Positions 7,461 through 15,410 of a stretch of 18,183 nt of DNA are shown here, one piece after another; within the stretch, counting starts at the first letter, position 1, and each line of letters begins with the position of its first letter. The position numbers and the translations under genes were made by a program. The notes below the pieces were generated by a model. The model saw only the letters and a program-made list of their open reading frames with translations. It searched no databases and was not told where the DNA came from. Where the stretch lies: contig CAKPWR010000056.1 in the NCBI GenBank assembly GCA_934196725.1, positions 1 to 18,183 of the forward strand, read 5' to 3'. The DNA comes from an uncultured Prevotella sp. (GTDB lineage Bacteria; Bacteroidota; Bacteroidia; Bacteroidales; Bacteroidaceae).

Positions 7461-9386
7461 TTACTTCTTGAATCCGAAAATCTTGTTGAAGATTTTCTTT
7501 ACCACGTTTTCTTTCTTCTGTGGATTTACCACTGGCTCATACTTGTGAGAACCCTGCTTGTCGCTCTTTTTCTGAGCTGAGGCTGGCTTCTGCTGAGGAG
7601 CTGCCCCCGGTTTCTGTGGAGCTGCATTCTGCTTCTGGTGGTTGTTTGGATTCTGCTTCTTCTGAGCTACGCCTCTGCCACGACCGTTGCTTCCTGGGCG
7701 TACATTGTTTTCTGTACCAGGGCGCTGCTGAGGGTTTGCATTCTCAGCATTGTTGCCGTTGCTGCTGTTACCATTATTACCATTGCGGCGTTTGTTGTTG
7801 CGACGCTTGTTGTTCGGATTGTCGTTATTTCTTGTCTGTTCGCCTTCTTGGTTTTGTGGATATGGCTTGTTCTGCTGAGGCTTCTTGTTTCCCTGCTTCT
7901 GCTGGGCTTTTTGACCATTCTGCTTCTGCTGTGCCTTCTGATCGTTCTGACCGTTCTGCTGTGCCTCCCCGTTCTGTACCTTTTCTTCCTTAGGAGCTTT
8001 CTCCTGTCGGTTGTTTGGGTTGTTTGGCTTGTGCTTATGAGCAGTCTGTTCACGGTCTTTCTGGCGTCTGTTTTTAGCCTTGGTCTTTTCGCCGTTTCCG
8101 TTGTTCTCGTTACCGCCGTCTGCATTTCCACCGTTCTCGTTTCTGCCGCGGTTGTTTCCGCCCCGGCCATTGCCCTTGCGTCCGTTTCCGCCCTTGCCTC
8201 CACGTCCGCCTTTCTTGCTAGGCTTGTTCAGCTTGATATATTCAGGACCTTCTCCGCATTCCTCTGGAAGCGGCATCTTCTCTACCACCTTCTCCTGGAA
8301 CTTCTCAATCTGCTGGAACCAGAACATGTCCTCTTCGTTGACGAAGGTGATGGCTCTACCGTCGCGGTTGGCACGGGCTGTACGACCGATGCGGTGAACG
8401 TAATCTTCGGTATCGTGAGGCACGTCGTAATTGATAACCATCTCGATGTCGTCGATGTCGATGCCACGGGCCACGATGTCGGTAGCCACGAGCACGTCAT
8501 ACTGACCGCTCTTGAACTTGAACATCACATCATCACGCTCTGCCTGCTCCAGGTCGGAGTGCATGGCGCCGCAGTTGATGCCGGTCTGCTGGAGGGCAGC
8601 AGCCAGCTGCTTCACCTTCATCTTGCTGCCGCTGAATATGATGACACGCTTCATGTCGCCAGCCTTGAAGATATCCTGGATGATGGTCATCTTCTGGGTT
8701 TCGTAACATACATAAGCCTCCTGCTTGATCTTCTCTGCAGGCTTGCTCACTGCGAGCTTGATCTCTACAGGGTTCTTGAGCAGCGACTTTGCCAACTCCT
8801 CAATCTTCTCAGGCATGGTAGCCGAGAACATGATGGTCTGGCAGGTCTTAGGCAGCTTGGCTGCGATGGTATTGATATCCTCAGAGAAACCCATGTCGAG
8901 CATGCGGTCGGCTTCGTCGAGGATGAAGAAGCTCACCTTGCTGAGATCTACGTTACCCAATGAGATGTGGGTGATGAGGCGTCCTGGTGTAGCGATGACT
9001 ACATCGGCACCCATGCGGAGACTCTTCAGCTCCTGATCGTAGCGGTTGCCGTCGTTTCCACCGTATACAGCCACGCTGCTCACGTCCTGCAGATAATAGC
9101 CGAAGCCCTGCATCGCCTGGTCAATCTGCTGAGCGAGCTCACGGGTAGGCGACATGATGACGCAGTTGATGGCATCCTTAGGATAGCCACCGTCATCCAG
9201 CTTGCTCAATACCGGCAGCAGATAGGCTGCTGTCTTTCCGGTTCCGGTCTGGGCTACGCCGAGCACATCATGACCTTCTAATATCTCAGGTATACATTTT
9301 TCTTGTACTGGGGTGCATGTGTCGAATCGCATGTCATATAATGCGTCGAGCACGTTGTCGTTTAAATCTAATTCGTCGAAATACAT
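7461..9386 (-). CDS. deaD: DEAD-box ATP-dependent RNA helicase with long low-complexity tail
   Basis: The 641-residue protein has a complete helicase core: F3 and Q28 of the Q motif, AQTGTGKT (45-52, Walker A), PTRELAQQ (Ia), TPGR (Ib), DEAD (about 156-159), SAT (III), VATDIVARGID (V) and HRIGRTAR (VI). It unwinds RNA in ribosome assembly, cold response or decay. From about residue 387 to near the end there is a tail of roughly 250 residues made of G, N, Q, K and R. It begins with GGRGGKGGNGRKGNGRGGN, continues with Q-rich stretches such as QKAQQKQNGQKAQQKQ, and closes with a short lysine/phenylalanine-rich end (KIFNKIFGFKK). Such tails bind RNA and can drive condensation. It is the last gene of the operon, 23 bases after lptF/G. 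The core family is certain; the subfamily (DeaD, RhlE or CshA) is less so. Confidence 0.93.
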   Translation of the reverse strand: MYFDELDLNDNVLDALYDMRFDTCTPVQEKCIPEILEGHDVLGVAQTGTGKTAAYLLPVLSKLDDGGYPKDAINCVIMSPTRELAQQIDQAMQGFGYYLQDVSSVAVYGGNDGNRYDQELKSLRMGADVVIATPGRLITHISLGNVDLSKVSFFILDEADRMLDMGFSEDINTIAAKLPKTCQTIMFSATMPEKIEELAKSLLKNPVEIKLAVSKPAEKIKQEAYVCYETQKMTIIQDIFKAGDMKRVIIFSGSKMKVKQLAAALQQTGINCGAMHSDLEQAERDDVMFKFKSGQYDVLVATDIVARGIDIDDIEMVINYDVPHDTEDYVHRIGRTARANRDGRAITFVNEEDMFWFQQIEKFQEKVVEKMPLPEECGEGPEYIKLNKPSKKGGRGGKGGNGRKGNGRGGNNRGRNENGGNADGGNENNGNGEKTKAKNRRQKDREQTAHKHKPNNPNNRQEKAPKEEKVQNGEAQQNGQNDQKAQQKQNGQKAQQKQGNKKPQQNKPYPQNQEGEQTRNNDNPNNKRRNNKRRNGNNGNSSNGNNAENANPQQRPGTENNVRPGSNGRGRGVAQKKQNPNNHQKQNAAPQKPGAAPQQKPASAQKKSDKQGSHKYEPVVNPQKKENVVKKIFNKIFGFKK

Positions 9387-9409
9387 TTTCTTTCTTTTTT
9401 CAATGTTTA

Positions 9410-10693
9410 TTACCTCGGTGCCTTGCGGTAGCAGAAGTATGCCACGAAGGCGTAAATGATGTTAGGCAACCATGCCGCCAGCATTGGCGGGAAGTTTGCC
9501 TGGATGGCGAAGGTGGCGCAGACGGTCTGCAGCATGATATAGCCGAAACTCAATGCCAGACCCAGTCCCAGAGCCTTACCCATGCCGCCCTTGCGCTTGC
9601 GTGAGGAGAGCGACACGCCGATGATGGTGAGGATGAATGAGGCGAAGGAGGAGGCGATGCGCTTGTGATACTCCACCTTATACTGTACTACATTGCCCGA
9701 ACCGCGGTTGATCTGCTTGGAGATGTAATCCTTCAGCTCCGGACTGGTAAAGGTTTCCTGCTGTCCCTTGGAGTAGACCAGGTCGGTTGGCTCCATGGTG
9801 ATGAGCGTGTCTTTTTTCATTCCGCTCGTAATCTTCTCTTTCATGCCATGCAGTCGGCGCACCTTCCAGTTGGTGAGTTTCCAGTGGTATTTGGAGTCGC
9901 TGATGGTATCATACTGTATTTCTGATGCCGTCAGGTGGCTCACCAGTTTCTTTTCCTGGAACTTGTCGAGACAGAATCCGTAGCCCCTCTTCGAGTTGTT
10001 GTCGTAATGCTGGATGTAGGCTATCACGCCTCGGTCCACCTGCAGCTGCACGTTCTCGGCAGAGGTATTCTTCTTCTTGTTCTTGTACATCGTCTCAAAG
10101 TTCTGTCGGACGACCGTGCCGTGCGGAATCACATAGGCAGAGAGCGCATAGGAGAGTGCCGAGAGGAATACGCAGGTAATCATGTACGGGCGAAGCAGGC
10201 GCTTGAACGATACTCCCGATGCCAGCATGGCGATAATCTCGGAATTGCCTGCCAGCTTGGAGGTGAACATGATGACCGCTACGAACACGAACAATGCACT
10301 GAAGAGGTTGGCGAAGTATGGCACGAAGTTGGCATAGTAATCGAAGATGATGGCACGTGCCGGTGCATGATACTCGGTAAACTTCTGCAGGTTGTCGTTG
10401 AAGTCGAACACGATGGCAATGGTGATGATGAGTGCTATCGAGAAGAAGTAGTAACCCACGAACTTCTTGATGATATACCAGTCCAATCGTTTGATGTATC
10501 TCAGTGGGTTGAGATACTTGAGCACCTTGAGGAATCGCAGTTTGTGACCAATCCATCGCATGGCCTTTCCCATCCAGCTCAGTTTTCTGCCCAGCCATCT
10601 GAGGGCAGCGGTGAGCCATCCGAATCTTCGTGCCATGGTTCTGCCGAACTTTAATCTTCTGCGATGTTTTCTGATGTATTTAAAATCTTTCAT
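9410..10693 (-). CDS. LptF/LptG-family LPS export permease with basic N-terminal extension
   Basis: This is a 427-residue inner-membrane permease of the YjgP/YjgQ family, part of the LptB2FG transporter that extracts lipopolysaccharide for outer-membrane delivery. Visible elements are RLDWYIIKKFVGYYFFS leading into helix 1 (about 79-97), helix 2 (122-144), GNSEIIAMLASGVSFKRLLRP (149-169), helix 3 (169-190), a periplasmic beta-jellyroll region (about 195-340) and a C-terminal group of helices ending FVAYFCYRKAPR. Relatives usually begin close to RLDWYIIKKF, but here about 68 residues precede it. They are strongly basic, with Trp every seventh residue (W26, W33, W40, W47). The start at 10693 is the first ATG and lies 76 bases after tgt. 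A shorter form from M45 cannot be excluded. LptF and LptG cannot be told apart confidently. Confidence 0.88.
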   Translation of the reverse strand: MKDFKYIRKHRRRLKFGRTMARRFGWLTAALRWLGRKLSWMGKAMRWIGHKLRFLKVLKYLNPLRYIKRLDWYIIKKFVGYYFFSIALIITIAIVFDFNDNLQKFTEYHAPARAIIFDYYANFVPYFANLFSALFVFVAVIMFTSKLAGNSEIIAMLASGVSFKRLLRPYMITCVFLSALSYALSAYVIPHGTVVRQNFETMYKNKKKNTSAENVQLQVDRGVIAYIQHYDNNSKRGYGFCLDKFQEKKLVSHLTASEIQYDTISDSKYHWKLTNWKVRRLHGMKEKITSGMKKDTLITMEPTDLVYSKGQQETFTSPELKDYISKQINRGSGNVVQYKVEYHKRIASSFASFILTIIGVSLSSRKRKGGMGKALGLGLALSFGYIMLQTVCATFAIQANFPPMLAAWLPNIIYAFVAYFCYRKAPR

Positions 10694-10709
10694 AAATCAG
10701 TATTTTCCG

Positions 10710-10740
10710 GGAGCAGGAGCCGTCGGGGGCTCCATGCTCC
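10710..10740. other. GC-rich inverted repeat between tgt and lptF/G
   Basis: GGAGC and GGAGCC pair with GGCTCC and GCTCC to give an 11-bp stem, with a 2/1 base bulge and a 6-base loop. It sits in the 76-base gap, ending 16 bases before the lptF/G ATG. No T-run follows on either strand, so it is not a simple terminator. It could stabilise or process the mRNA between the two genes. Confidence 0.55.
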
Positions 10741-10769
10741 TGAGACTTCTTACTCCTAACTTCAGTAAT

Positions 10770-11897
10770 TTAAATTCTTCTGCCGAGCTGGTCGATGACA
10801 GATCGCTTCCACTGTACGAAGTCGCCCTGCTCTATATGCTGGCGCGCATCGGTAACGAGTCGCAGATAGAACGAGAGGTTGTGGATGCTGGCTATTTGCA
10901 TCGCCAGGAGTTCCTGTGCCTTGAAGAGGTGGTGCAGATATGCCTTGCTGGTAATCTGGTCGATTTCGCATCCGTCCGGATCCACAGGGCTGAAGTCCAT
11001 CTCCCATTTCTTGTTGCGCATGTTCATGGTGCCGTTGTAGGTGAAGAGCATCGCATTTCTTCCGTTGCGGGTTGGCATCACGCAGTCGAACATGTCTACG
11101 CCTCGCTCGATGGCTTCCAGGATGTTCTGAGGGGTACCCACGCCCATCAGGTAACGTGGCTTGTCCTTTGGCAGGATTTCGTTCACCACTTCTATCATCT
11201 CATACATCACCTCGGTTGGCTCGCCAACAGCCAGACCTCCGATGGCGTTGCCGTCTGCTCCCTTGTCTGCGATAAACTTGGCTGCCTCGCGGCGTAGTTC
11301 CGGGAAGGTGCAGCCCTGTACGATAGGGAAGAGGCTCTGCTGGTAGCCGTAGAGCGGTTCGGTCTCGTTGAAGCGCTTCAGGCAGCGGTCCAGCCAGCGC
11401 TGGGTCAGTTCAAGACTTTTCTTGGCATACTGGAAGTCGCTCTGTCCTGGAGGGCACTCGTCGAAAGCCATCATGATATCGGCACCGATGATGCGCTCCG
11501 TATCCATCACGTTTTCCGGTGTGAAGAAGTGCTTGCTTCCGTCGATGTGTGAGCGGAATTCGCAACCTTCCTCCTTCAGTTTGCGGATGCCAGTGAGCGA
11601 GAATACCTGGAAGCCGCCGCTGTCGGTGAGGATAGGGCGGTCCCAGCCGTTAAACTTGTGCAGTCCGCCTGCAGCCTTGATAACCTCAAGTCCCGGACGC
11701 AGATAGAGGTGATAGGTGTTGCCCAGAATGATCTGAGCCTTTACCTGCTTTTTGAGTTCCTCGAAGTGTACACCTTTCACACTGCCCACCGTTCCTACCG
11801 GCATGAAGATAGGAGTCTTGATCTGTCCGTGGTCGGTGGTGATGATGCCGGTGCGGGCATCGCTAGCCTTATCTGTTACTTGTAATTCAAATTTCAT
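10770..11897 (-). CDS. tgt: Queuine/preQ1 tRNA-ribosyltransferase
   Basis: The 375-residue TIM-barrel enzyme exchanges guanine 34 for preQ1 in tRNAs with GUN anticodons (Asp, Asn, His, Tyr). DSGGFQVFSL holds the first catalytic Asp (D92) and FDCVMPTRNGR the nucleophilic Asp (D271). RYLMGVGTP and the terminal AYLHHL..IHNL also match. The zinc site differs from the E. coli and Zymomonas type. Where those have C-x-C-x2-C and a later His, this protein has D308, C310, D313 and H339, so two cysteines are aspartates. I believe related Bacteroidota proteins also lack these cysteines, so this is probably a lineage trait and not damage. The start overlaps the lon stop by four bases (ATGA). Confidence 0.95.
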   Translation of the reverse strand: MKFELQVTDKASDARTGIITTDHGQIKTPIFMPVGTVGSVKGVHFEELKKQVKAQIILGNTYHLYLRPGLEVIKAAGGLHKFNGWDRPILTDSGGFQVFSLTGIRKLKEEGCEFRSHIDGSKHFFTPENVMDTERIIGADIMMAFDECPPGQSDFQYAKKSLELTQRWLDRCLKRFNETEPLYGYQQSLFPIVQGCTFPELRREAAKFIADKGADGNAIGGLAVGEPTEVMYEMIEVVNEILPKDKPRYLMGVGTPQNILEAIERGVDMFDCVMPTRNGRNAMLFTYNGTMNMRNKKWEMDFSPVDPDGCEIDQITSKAYLHHLFKAQELLAMQIASIHNLSFYLRLVTDARQHIEQGDFVQWKRSVIDQLGRRI

Positions 11898-14359
11898 TTT
11901 TCTTCTTTTTTGTCATTTTCTGGAATGGTGAAGTCGATAGGGTGCTTTACCTTTTCATCGGTGAGGGCAAATTCCCATACGTCGGCCACGTCTTCTACAT
12001 AGTGGAAGGATACGCCCTTGAGATATTTTGCCGGAATCTCTTCGATGTCCTTGCGGTTGTCCTTGCAGATCACGATGTCAGTGATGCCGGCGCGCTTGGC
12101 TGCAAGTATCTTCTCCTTGATGCCGCCTACTGGCAGAACCTTTCCGCGCAGGGTGATTTCGCCCGTCATGGCTGTGTTCTTGCGCACCTTGCGCTGGGTG
12201 ATGGCCGAGGCGATGCTGGTGGCGATGGTAATACCTGCCGACGGACCGTCTTTCGGAGTGGCTCCTTCCGGTACGTGGATGTGGAGATTCCAGTTCTCGA
12301 AGATGCGGTAGTCTACTCCCAGCAGGTTGATGTGCGACTTGATGTATTCGAGGGCGATGACTGCCGACTCCTTCATCACGTCGCCCAGATTACCGGTAAG
12401 GGTCAGCTTGCCTGCCTTGCCACGGCTCAATGAGGTCTCGATGAAGAGAATCTCACCGCCCACAGAGGTCCATGCCAGTCCGGTTACCACTCCGGCATAG
12501 TCGTTGCCCTGGTAGATGTCGCGGTTGAATGGCGGATTGCCCAGGAGCTCCTTCACCTCGTCCATGCCGATGGTAGGCTGTTCCAGCTTGCCGTCGCATG
12601 CCATCTTGTAAGCCTCTTTTCTCAGGCACTTGTTGATCTGCTTCTTCAGCTGTCTTACTCCGCTTTCTCGGGTATAGTGCTCGATGATGCATTCCAGGGC
12701 AGCCTTGTTGAAGCTGATTTTCTCCTCCTGTTTGTCAAGACCGTTGTTCTCCAGTTCCGTCGGTACCAGATGGCGCTTGGCTATTTCTATCTTTTCCTCG
12801 GTAATGTATCCGCCCACTTCTATCAGCTCCATACGGTCGAGCAATGGGCGTGGGATGCTTCCCAGGTCGTTGGCTGTTGCGATGAAGAGAACCTTCGAGA
12901 GGTCGTAGTCGGCATCCAGATAGTTGTCGTGGAAGGCGTTGTTCTGTTCCGGGTCGAGCACTTCGAGCAGAGCCGATGCAGGGTCGCCCTGGAAGTTGTT
13001 CTTGCCCACCTTGTCTATCTCGTCGAGGATGAAGACAGGGTTGCTGCTGCCTGCTTTCTGGATGTTCTTGATGATGCGTCCAGGCATGGCTCCGATATAG
13101 GTGCGACGATGGCCGCGTATTTCGGCTTCATCGTGCAATCCGCCCAATGACATGCGAACGTATTTGCGCTTCATGGCGTCGGCAATGCTCTTGCCAAGGC
13201 TGGTCTTTCCAACTCCCGGAGGACCGTAAAGGCAGAGGATAGGACTCTTCTGTCCGCCGTTCAGTGCTCTTACAGCCAGGAATTCCAGGATGCGCTCCTT
13301 TACCTTCTCCATGCCGTAGTGGTCACGGTTCAGGATTCTCTTGGCGCGTGACAGGCTCAGGTCGTCCTCGGTATATTCATTCCAAGGCAGGTCTACCATG
13401 GTCTGCAGGAAACTGATCTGTATGGAGTAGTCCGGACTTTGTGGATGGATGGTGTCCAGCTTGGCAAGTTCCTTCTTGAATATCTTCTGAGTGGCCTCGT
13501 TCCAGTTCTTGCCTTTGGCTTTCTCTATGATTTCCTTTCTCTCTGGTCTTCCGTCTCCGTCTCCCAGTTCCTTTCTGATGTTTCTGATCTGCTGTTTCAG
13601 GAAGTATTCCTTCTGCTCCTCGTCCAGGTCATAGCGGGTCTTCATGCTGATCTCGTTCTGCAGGTGGAGCAGTTTCGATTCCTTGTGCAATGCCCTGAGG
13701 GCTTCCAGCAGACGGCCGTTCAGAGTCTCCTGCTCCAGCATCTTCATCTTGTCTTCGATGCTGAATGGGATGGCGCTGCAGATGAAATTTCCCTGGATGG
13801 TGCTATGCGACATCTCGTTGATGGCATAAGCCAGGTCGGTAGGGATATTGTCATTGGCGTTGATATAGCTGATGGTTTCCTTCAGGAGTGTCTGATGGAT
13901 GGTAGGGAAATCGGTATCGTTTTCCGTTGGCCATATTTCCGGCAGGCTTGTTACGCTGGCGCGATAGTATGGAGTGGTTTTCTCAATCTTCTCCAGGTGG
14001 CATCTGCTCAGGCACTGGATGATGATGGTCTGGTTGCCCGAACCGTCAGGCATGTTGATTACCTTTACGAGCTTGGCGAAGACACCGGTGTCATACAGGT
14101 CGTCTTCCTTTGGATGGTCTTCATCCTTGTTCTTCTGGCAGAAGACGCAGAAGATGGTGTTTGGCTTGCTTGCCAGCTTTTCTGCAAGTTTCTTGCTGGC
14201 AGCTCGCCCCACGACGATAGGGATGAGCACAGTAGGAAAGGCAACGAGCTCTCTGGTGCAGAGCATCGGATAGATTCCTGCCGGATTTTCCGTAAGCAAT
14301 GAGCTAGGATCGCCTTCGAAATCGGCAAACATTTGTATCTGAGTTTCGTTTCTTTTCAT
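11894..14359 (-). CDS. lon: ATP-dependent protease Lon (LonA type)
   Basis: The 821-residue protein has the full LonA plan: an N-terminal substrate-binding LAN domain (about 30-240, [20 protein letters not shown]), a coiled helical segment (about 230-290), an AAA+ module with GPPGVGKT (about 378-385) and [10 protein letters not shown] (Walker B), and a C-terminal protease domain. In the protease domain the nucleophilic Ser lies in PKDGPSAG (about residue 705), with the catalytic Lys 43 residues later in GGIKEK. It degrades misfolded and regulatory proteins in the cytoplasm. A -7 box lies 32 bases upstream, making lon the first gene of the operon. ATG 14359 is preferred; an alternative in-frame ATG at codon 10 would change little. 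Confidence 0.97.
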   Translation of the reverse strand: MKRNETQIQMFADFEGDPSSLLTENPAGIYPMLCTRELVAFPTVLIPIVVGRAASKKLAEKLASKPNTIFCVFCQKNKDEDHPKEDDLYDTGVFAKLVKVINMPDGSGNQTIIIQCLSRCHLEKIEKTTPYYRASVTSLPEIWPTENDTDFPTIHQTLLKETISYINANDNIPTDLAYAINEMSHSTIQGNFICSAIPFSIEDKMKMLEQETLNGRLLEALRALHKESKLLHLQNEISMKTRYDLDEEQKEYFLKQQIRNIRKELGDGDGRPERKEIIEKAKGKNWNEATQKIFKKELAKLDTIHPQSPDYSIQISFLQTMVDLPWNEYTEDDLSLSRAKRILNRDHYGMEKVKERILEFLAVRALNGGQKSPILCLYGPPGVGKTSLGKSIADAMKRKYVRMSLGGLHDEAEIRGHRRTYIGAMPGRIIKNIQKAGSSNPVFILDEIDKVGKNNFQGDPASALLEVLDPEQNNAFHDNYLDADYDLSKVLFIATANDLGSIPRPLLDRMELIEVGGYITEEKIEIAKRHLVPTELENNGLDKQEEKISFNKAALECIIEHYTRESGVRQLKKQINKCLRKEAYKMACDGKLEQPTIGMDEVKELLGNPPFNRDIYQGNDYAGVVTGLAWTSVGGEILFIETSLSRGKAGKLTLTGNLGDVMKESAVIALEYIKSHINLLGVDYRIFENWNLHIHVPEGATPKDGPSAGITIATSIASAITQRKVRKNTAMTGEITLRGKVLPVGGIKEKILAAKRAGITDIVICKDNRKDIEEIPAKYLKGVSFHYVEDVADVWEFALTDEKVKHPIDFTIPENDKKEEK

Positions 14360-14390
14360 TTCTTTTATCGAATTCTTATTTTTTAAGGTG

Positions 14391-14398
14391 CAAAGTTA
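14391..14398 (-). promoter_or_regulatory. -7 promoter element (TAACTTTG) for lon operon
   Basis: TAACTTTG on the minus strand matches TAnnTTTG and is followed by GCACC, as in the PHP and spt promoters of this window. It lies 32 bases before the lon ATG. No clear -33 TTG is seen. Confidence 0.7.
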
Positions 14399-14580
14399 GT
14401 CATTTTTTTGCGAATTCGTGTAGAAGTATAGATTATTTAATAAATAAAAGCCGATTTATTTCCGATATGAGCGGTGATGGACAGTCTTTTTCCCGATATT
14501 TTACAATATCTGGCTCTGTTGCACGTTATTATCTGAAACAGAATGTTCCGGAAATTATAGAAATCAACGAGAGAAAACTT

Positions 14581-15294
14581 ATGGCAGGATTTACATTTAA
14601 ACAGTTTGAAATACAGCAGGATCGCTGTGCGATGAAGGTGGGCACCGACGGGGTGCTGCTGGGTGCATGGGCTGAGGGTGGACAACGTATTCTCGACATT
14701 GGGTCGGGTACTGGACTTATCTCGCTCATGATGGCGCAGCGTTTCCCGGAGGCTCTGGTTTGGGGAATAGATATAGATCCGGATGCCTGCCTGCAGGCGA
14801 GGGAGAATGTGGCAGCCAGTCCTTTTGCCGACCGGGTAGGGATAACGTGCTGCGCCTTGCAGAATTTTTCGAAGCTGGAGGCAGTGAAGGCTGACGGAGG
14901 GCTTTTTGATGCCATCGTGAGCAATCCCCCTTTCTTTGTAAATGGATTAAAAAATCCTGACAGTAAGCGTGCGTTGGCGAGGCATTCTGACAGCCTGCCT
15001 TTTCCGGTACTGATGAAGGGTGTCAAGCGATGGCTTTCTGATGAGGGCGTGTTCTCTGCGATAGTGCCAGCCGATGTACTGGAGTCTTTTGTGTCAGAAG
15101 CTTATTGCTCAGGGCTTTCGCTTGTTAAGCAATGTGCAGTAAAGACAGTGGAACGCAAGCAGCCCAAGCGCTATCTTGTTGCCTTCTCCAAGCGCCGAAC
15201 GGGGATGATGGATAAGTGCACGGAAATCATGACGGATTCTGAAGGAAACCGCTCGGAGTGGTATGCGAAAATTACGGAAGAATTCTACCTTTGA
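14581..15294 (+). CDS. trmN6: tRNA1(Val) (adenine-37 N6)-methyltransferase
   Basis: This is a 237-residue class I SAM-dependent methyltransferase of the YfiC/TrmN6 group, which methylates A37 of tRNA-Val. It begins with FTFKQFEIQQDRCAMKVGTD followed by GVLLGAWA, the family's N-terminal signature. The SAM loop is DIGSGTGL (about 38-45), an acidic GIDIDPDA follows, and the adenine-methylase motif SNPPFF lies at about residues 112-117. I chose the ATG at 14581. The frame is open from an ATG at 14467, but the 38 extra residues look unlike the family. The gene converges on the lipid kinase across a heptamer-repeat hairpin. The 220 bases between lon and this gene hold the lon promoter; I see no good TAnnTTTG box for trmN6. 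Confidence 0.88.
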   Translation: MAGFTFKQFEIQQDRCAMKVGTDGVLLGAWAEGGQRILDIGSGTGLISLMMAQRFPEALVWGIDIDPDACLQARENVAASPFADRVGITCCALQNFSKLEAVKADGGLFDAIVSNPPFFVNGLKNPDSKRALARHSDSLPFPVLMKGVKRWLSDEGVFSAIVPADVLESFVSEAYCSGLSLVKQCAVKTVERKQPKRYLVAFSKRRTGMMDKCTEIMTDSEGNRSEWYAKITEEFYL

Positions 15295-15298
15295 GGAA

Positions 15299-15405
15299 TG
15301 TTGAGTGTTGAGTGTTGAGTGTTGAATGTTGAATGTTGAGTGTTGAATGTTGAGTGTTGAATGTTGGCCCCAATCCATTCAACATTCAACACTCAACATT
15401 CAACA
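15299..15405. repeat. TGTTGAR heptamer array forming a long inverted repeat
   Basis: From 15299 there are nine tandem heptamers of the form TGTTGAG or TGTTGAA plus a partial tenth, ending at 15367. After 10 bases the complement appears as four units (15378-15405). The segment 15341-15366 and the segment 15380-15405 are perfect 26-base reverse complements around a 13-base loop. The array fills the gap between convergent trmN6 and the lipid kinase gene, so it can act as a hairpin terminator or mRNA 3' protector for both. Tandem heptamers can also change copy number by slippage. Confidence 0.9.
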
Positions 15406-15410
15406 CTATT

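Noticed and set aside
7638..8963. 441-codon open frame on the plus strand opposite deaD
   Set aside because: It is antisense to the helicase, including its low-complexity tail and core motifs. The product is a repetitive hydrophobic string without family features, while deaD on the other strand is complete.
9935..10654. 239-codon plus-strand frame opposite lptF/G
   Set aside because: Its product is rich in H, E, V and G without a pattern and covers the membrane permease gene exactly in antisense.
13439..14302. 287-codon plus-strand frame opposite the lon N-terminus
   Set aside because: It is an antisense shadow of Lon, with no recognisable domain.
14467..14580. Longer N-terminus of trmN6 from the ATG at 14467
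   Set aside because: The 38 extra residues do not resemble the family, whose conserved start (FTFKQF) follows directly on the ATG at 14581.
15109..15378. Minus-strand frame with NIQHST-type peptide repeats
   Set aside because: The repeats are just the translated TGTTGAR heptamer array, and the rest is antisense to trmN6. It is not a repeat protein.
15299..15405. CRISPR array
   Set aside because: The units are 7 bases, directly adjacent and without spacers, so it is a simple tandem array and not CRISPR.
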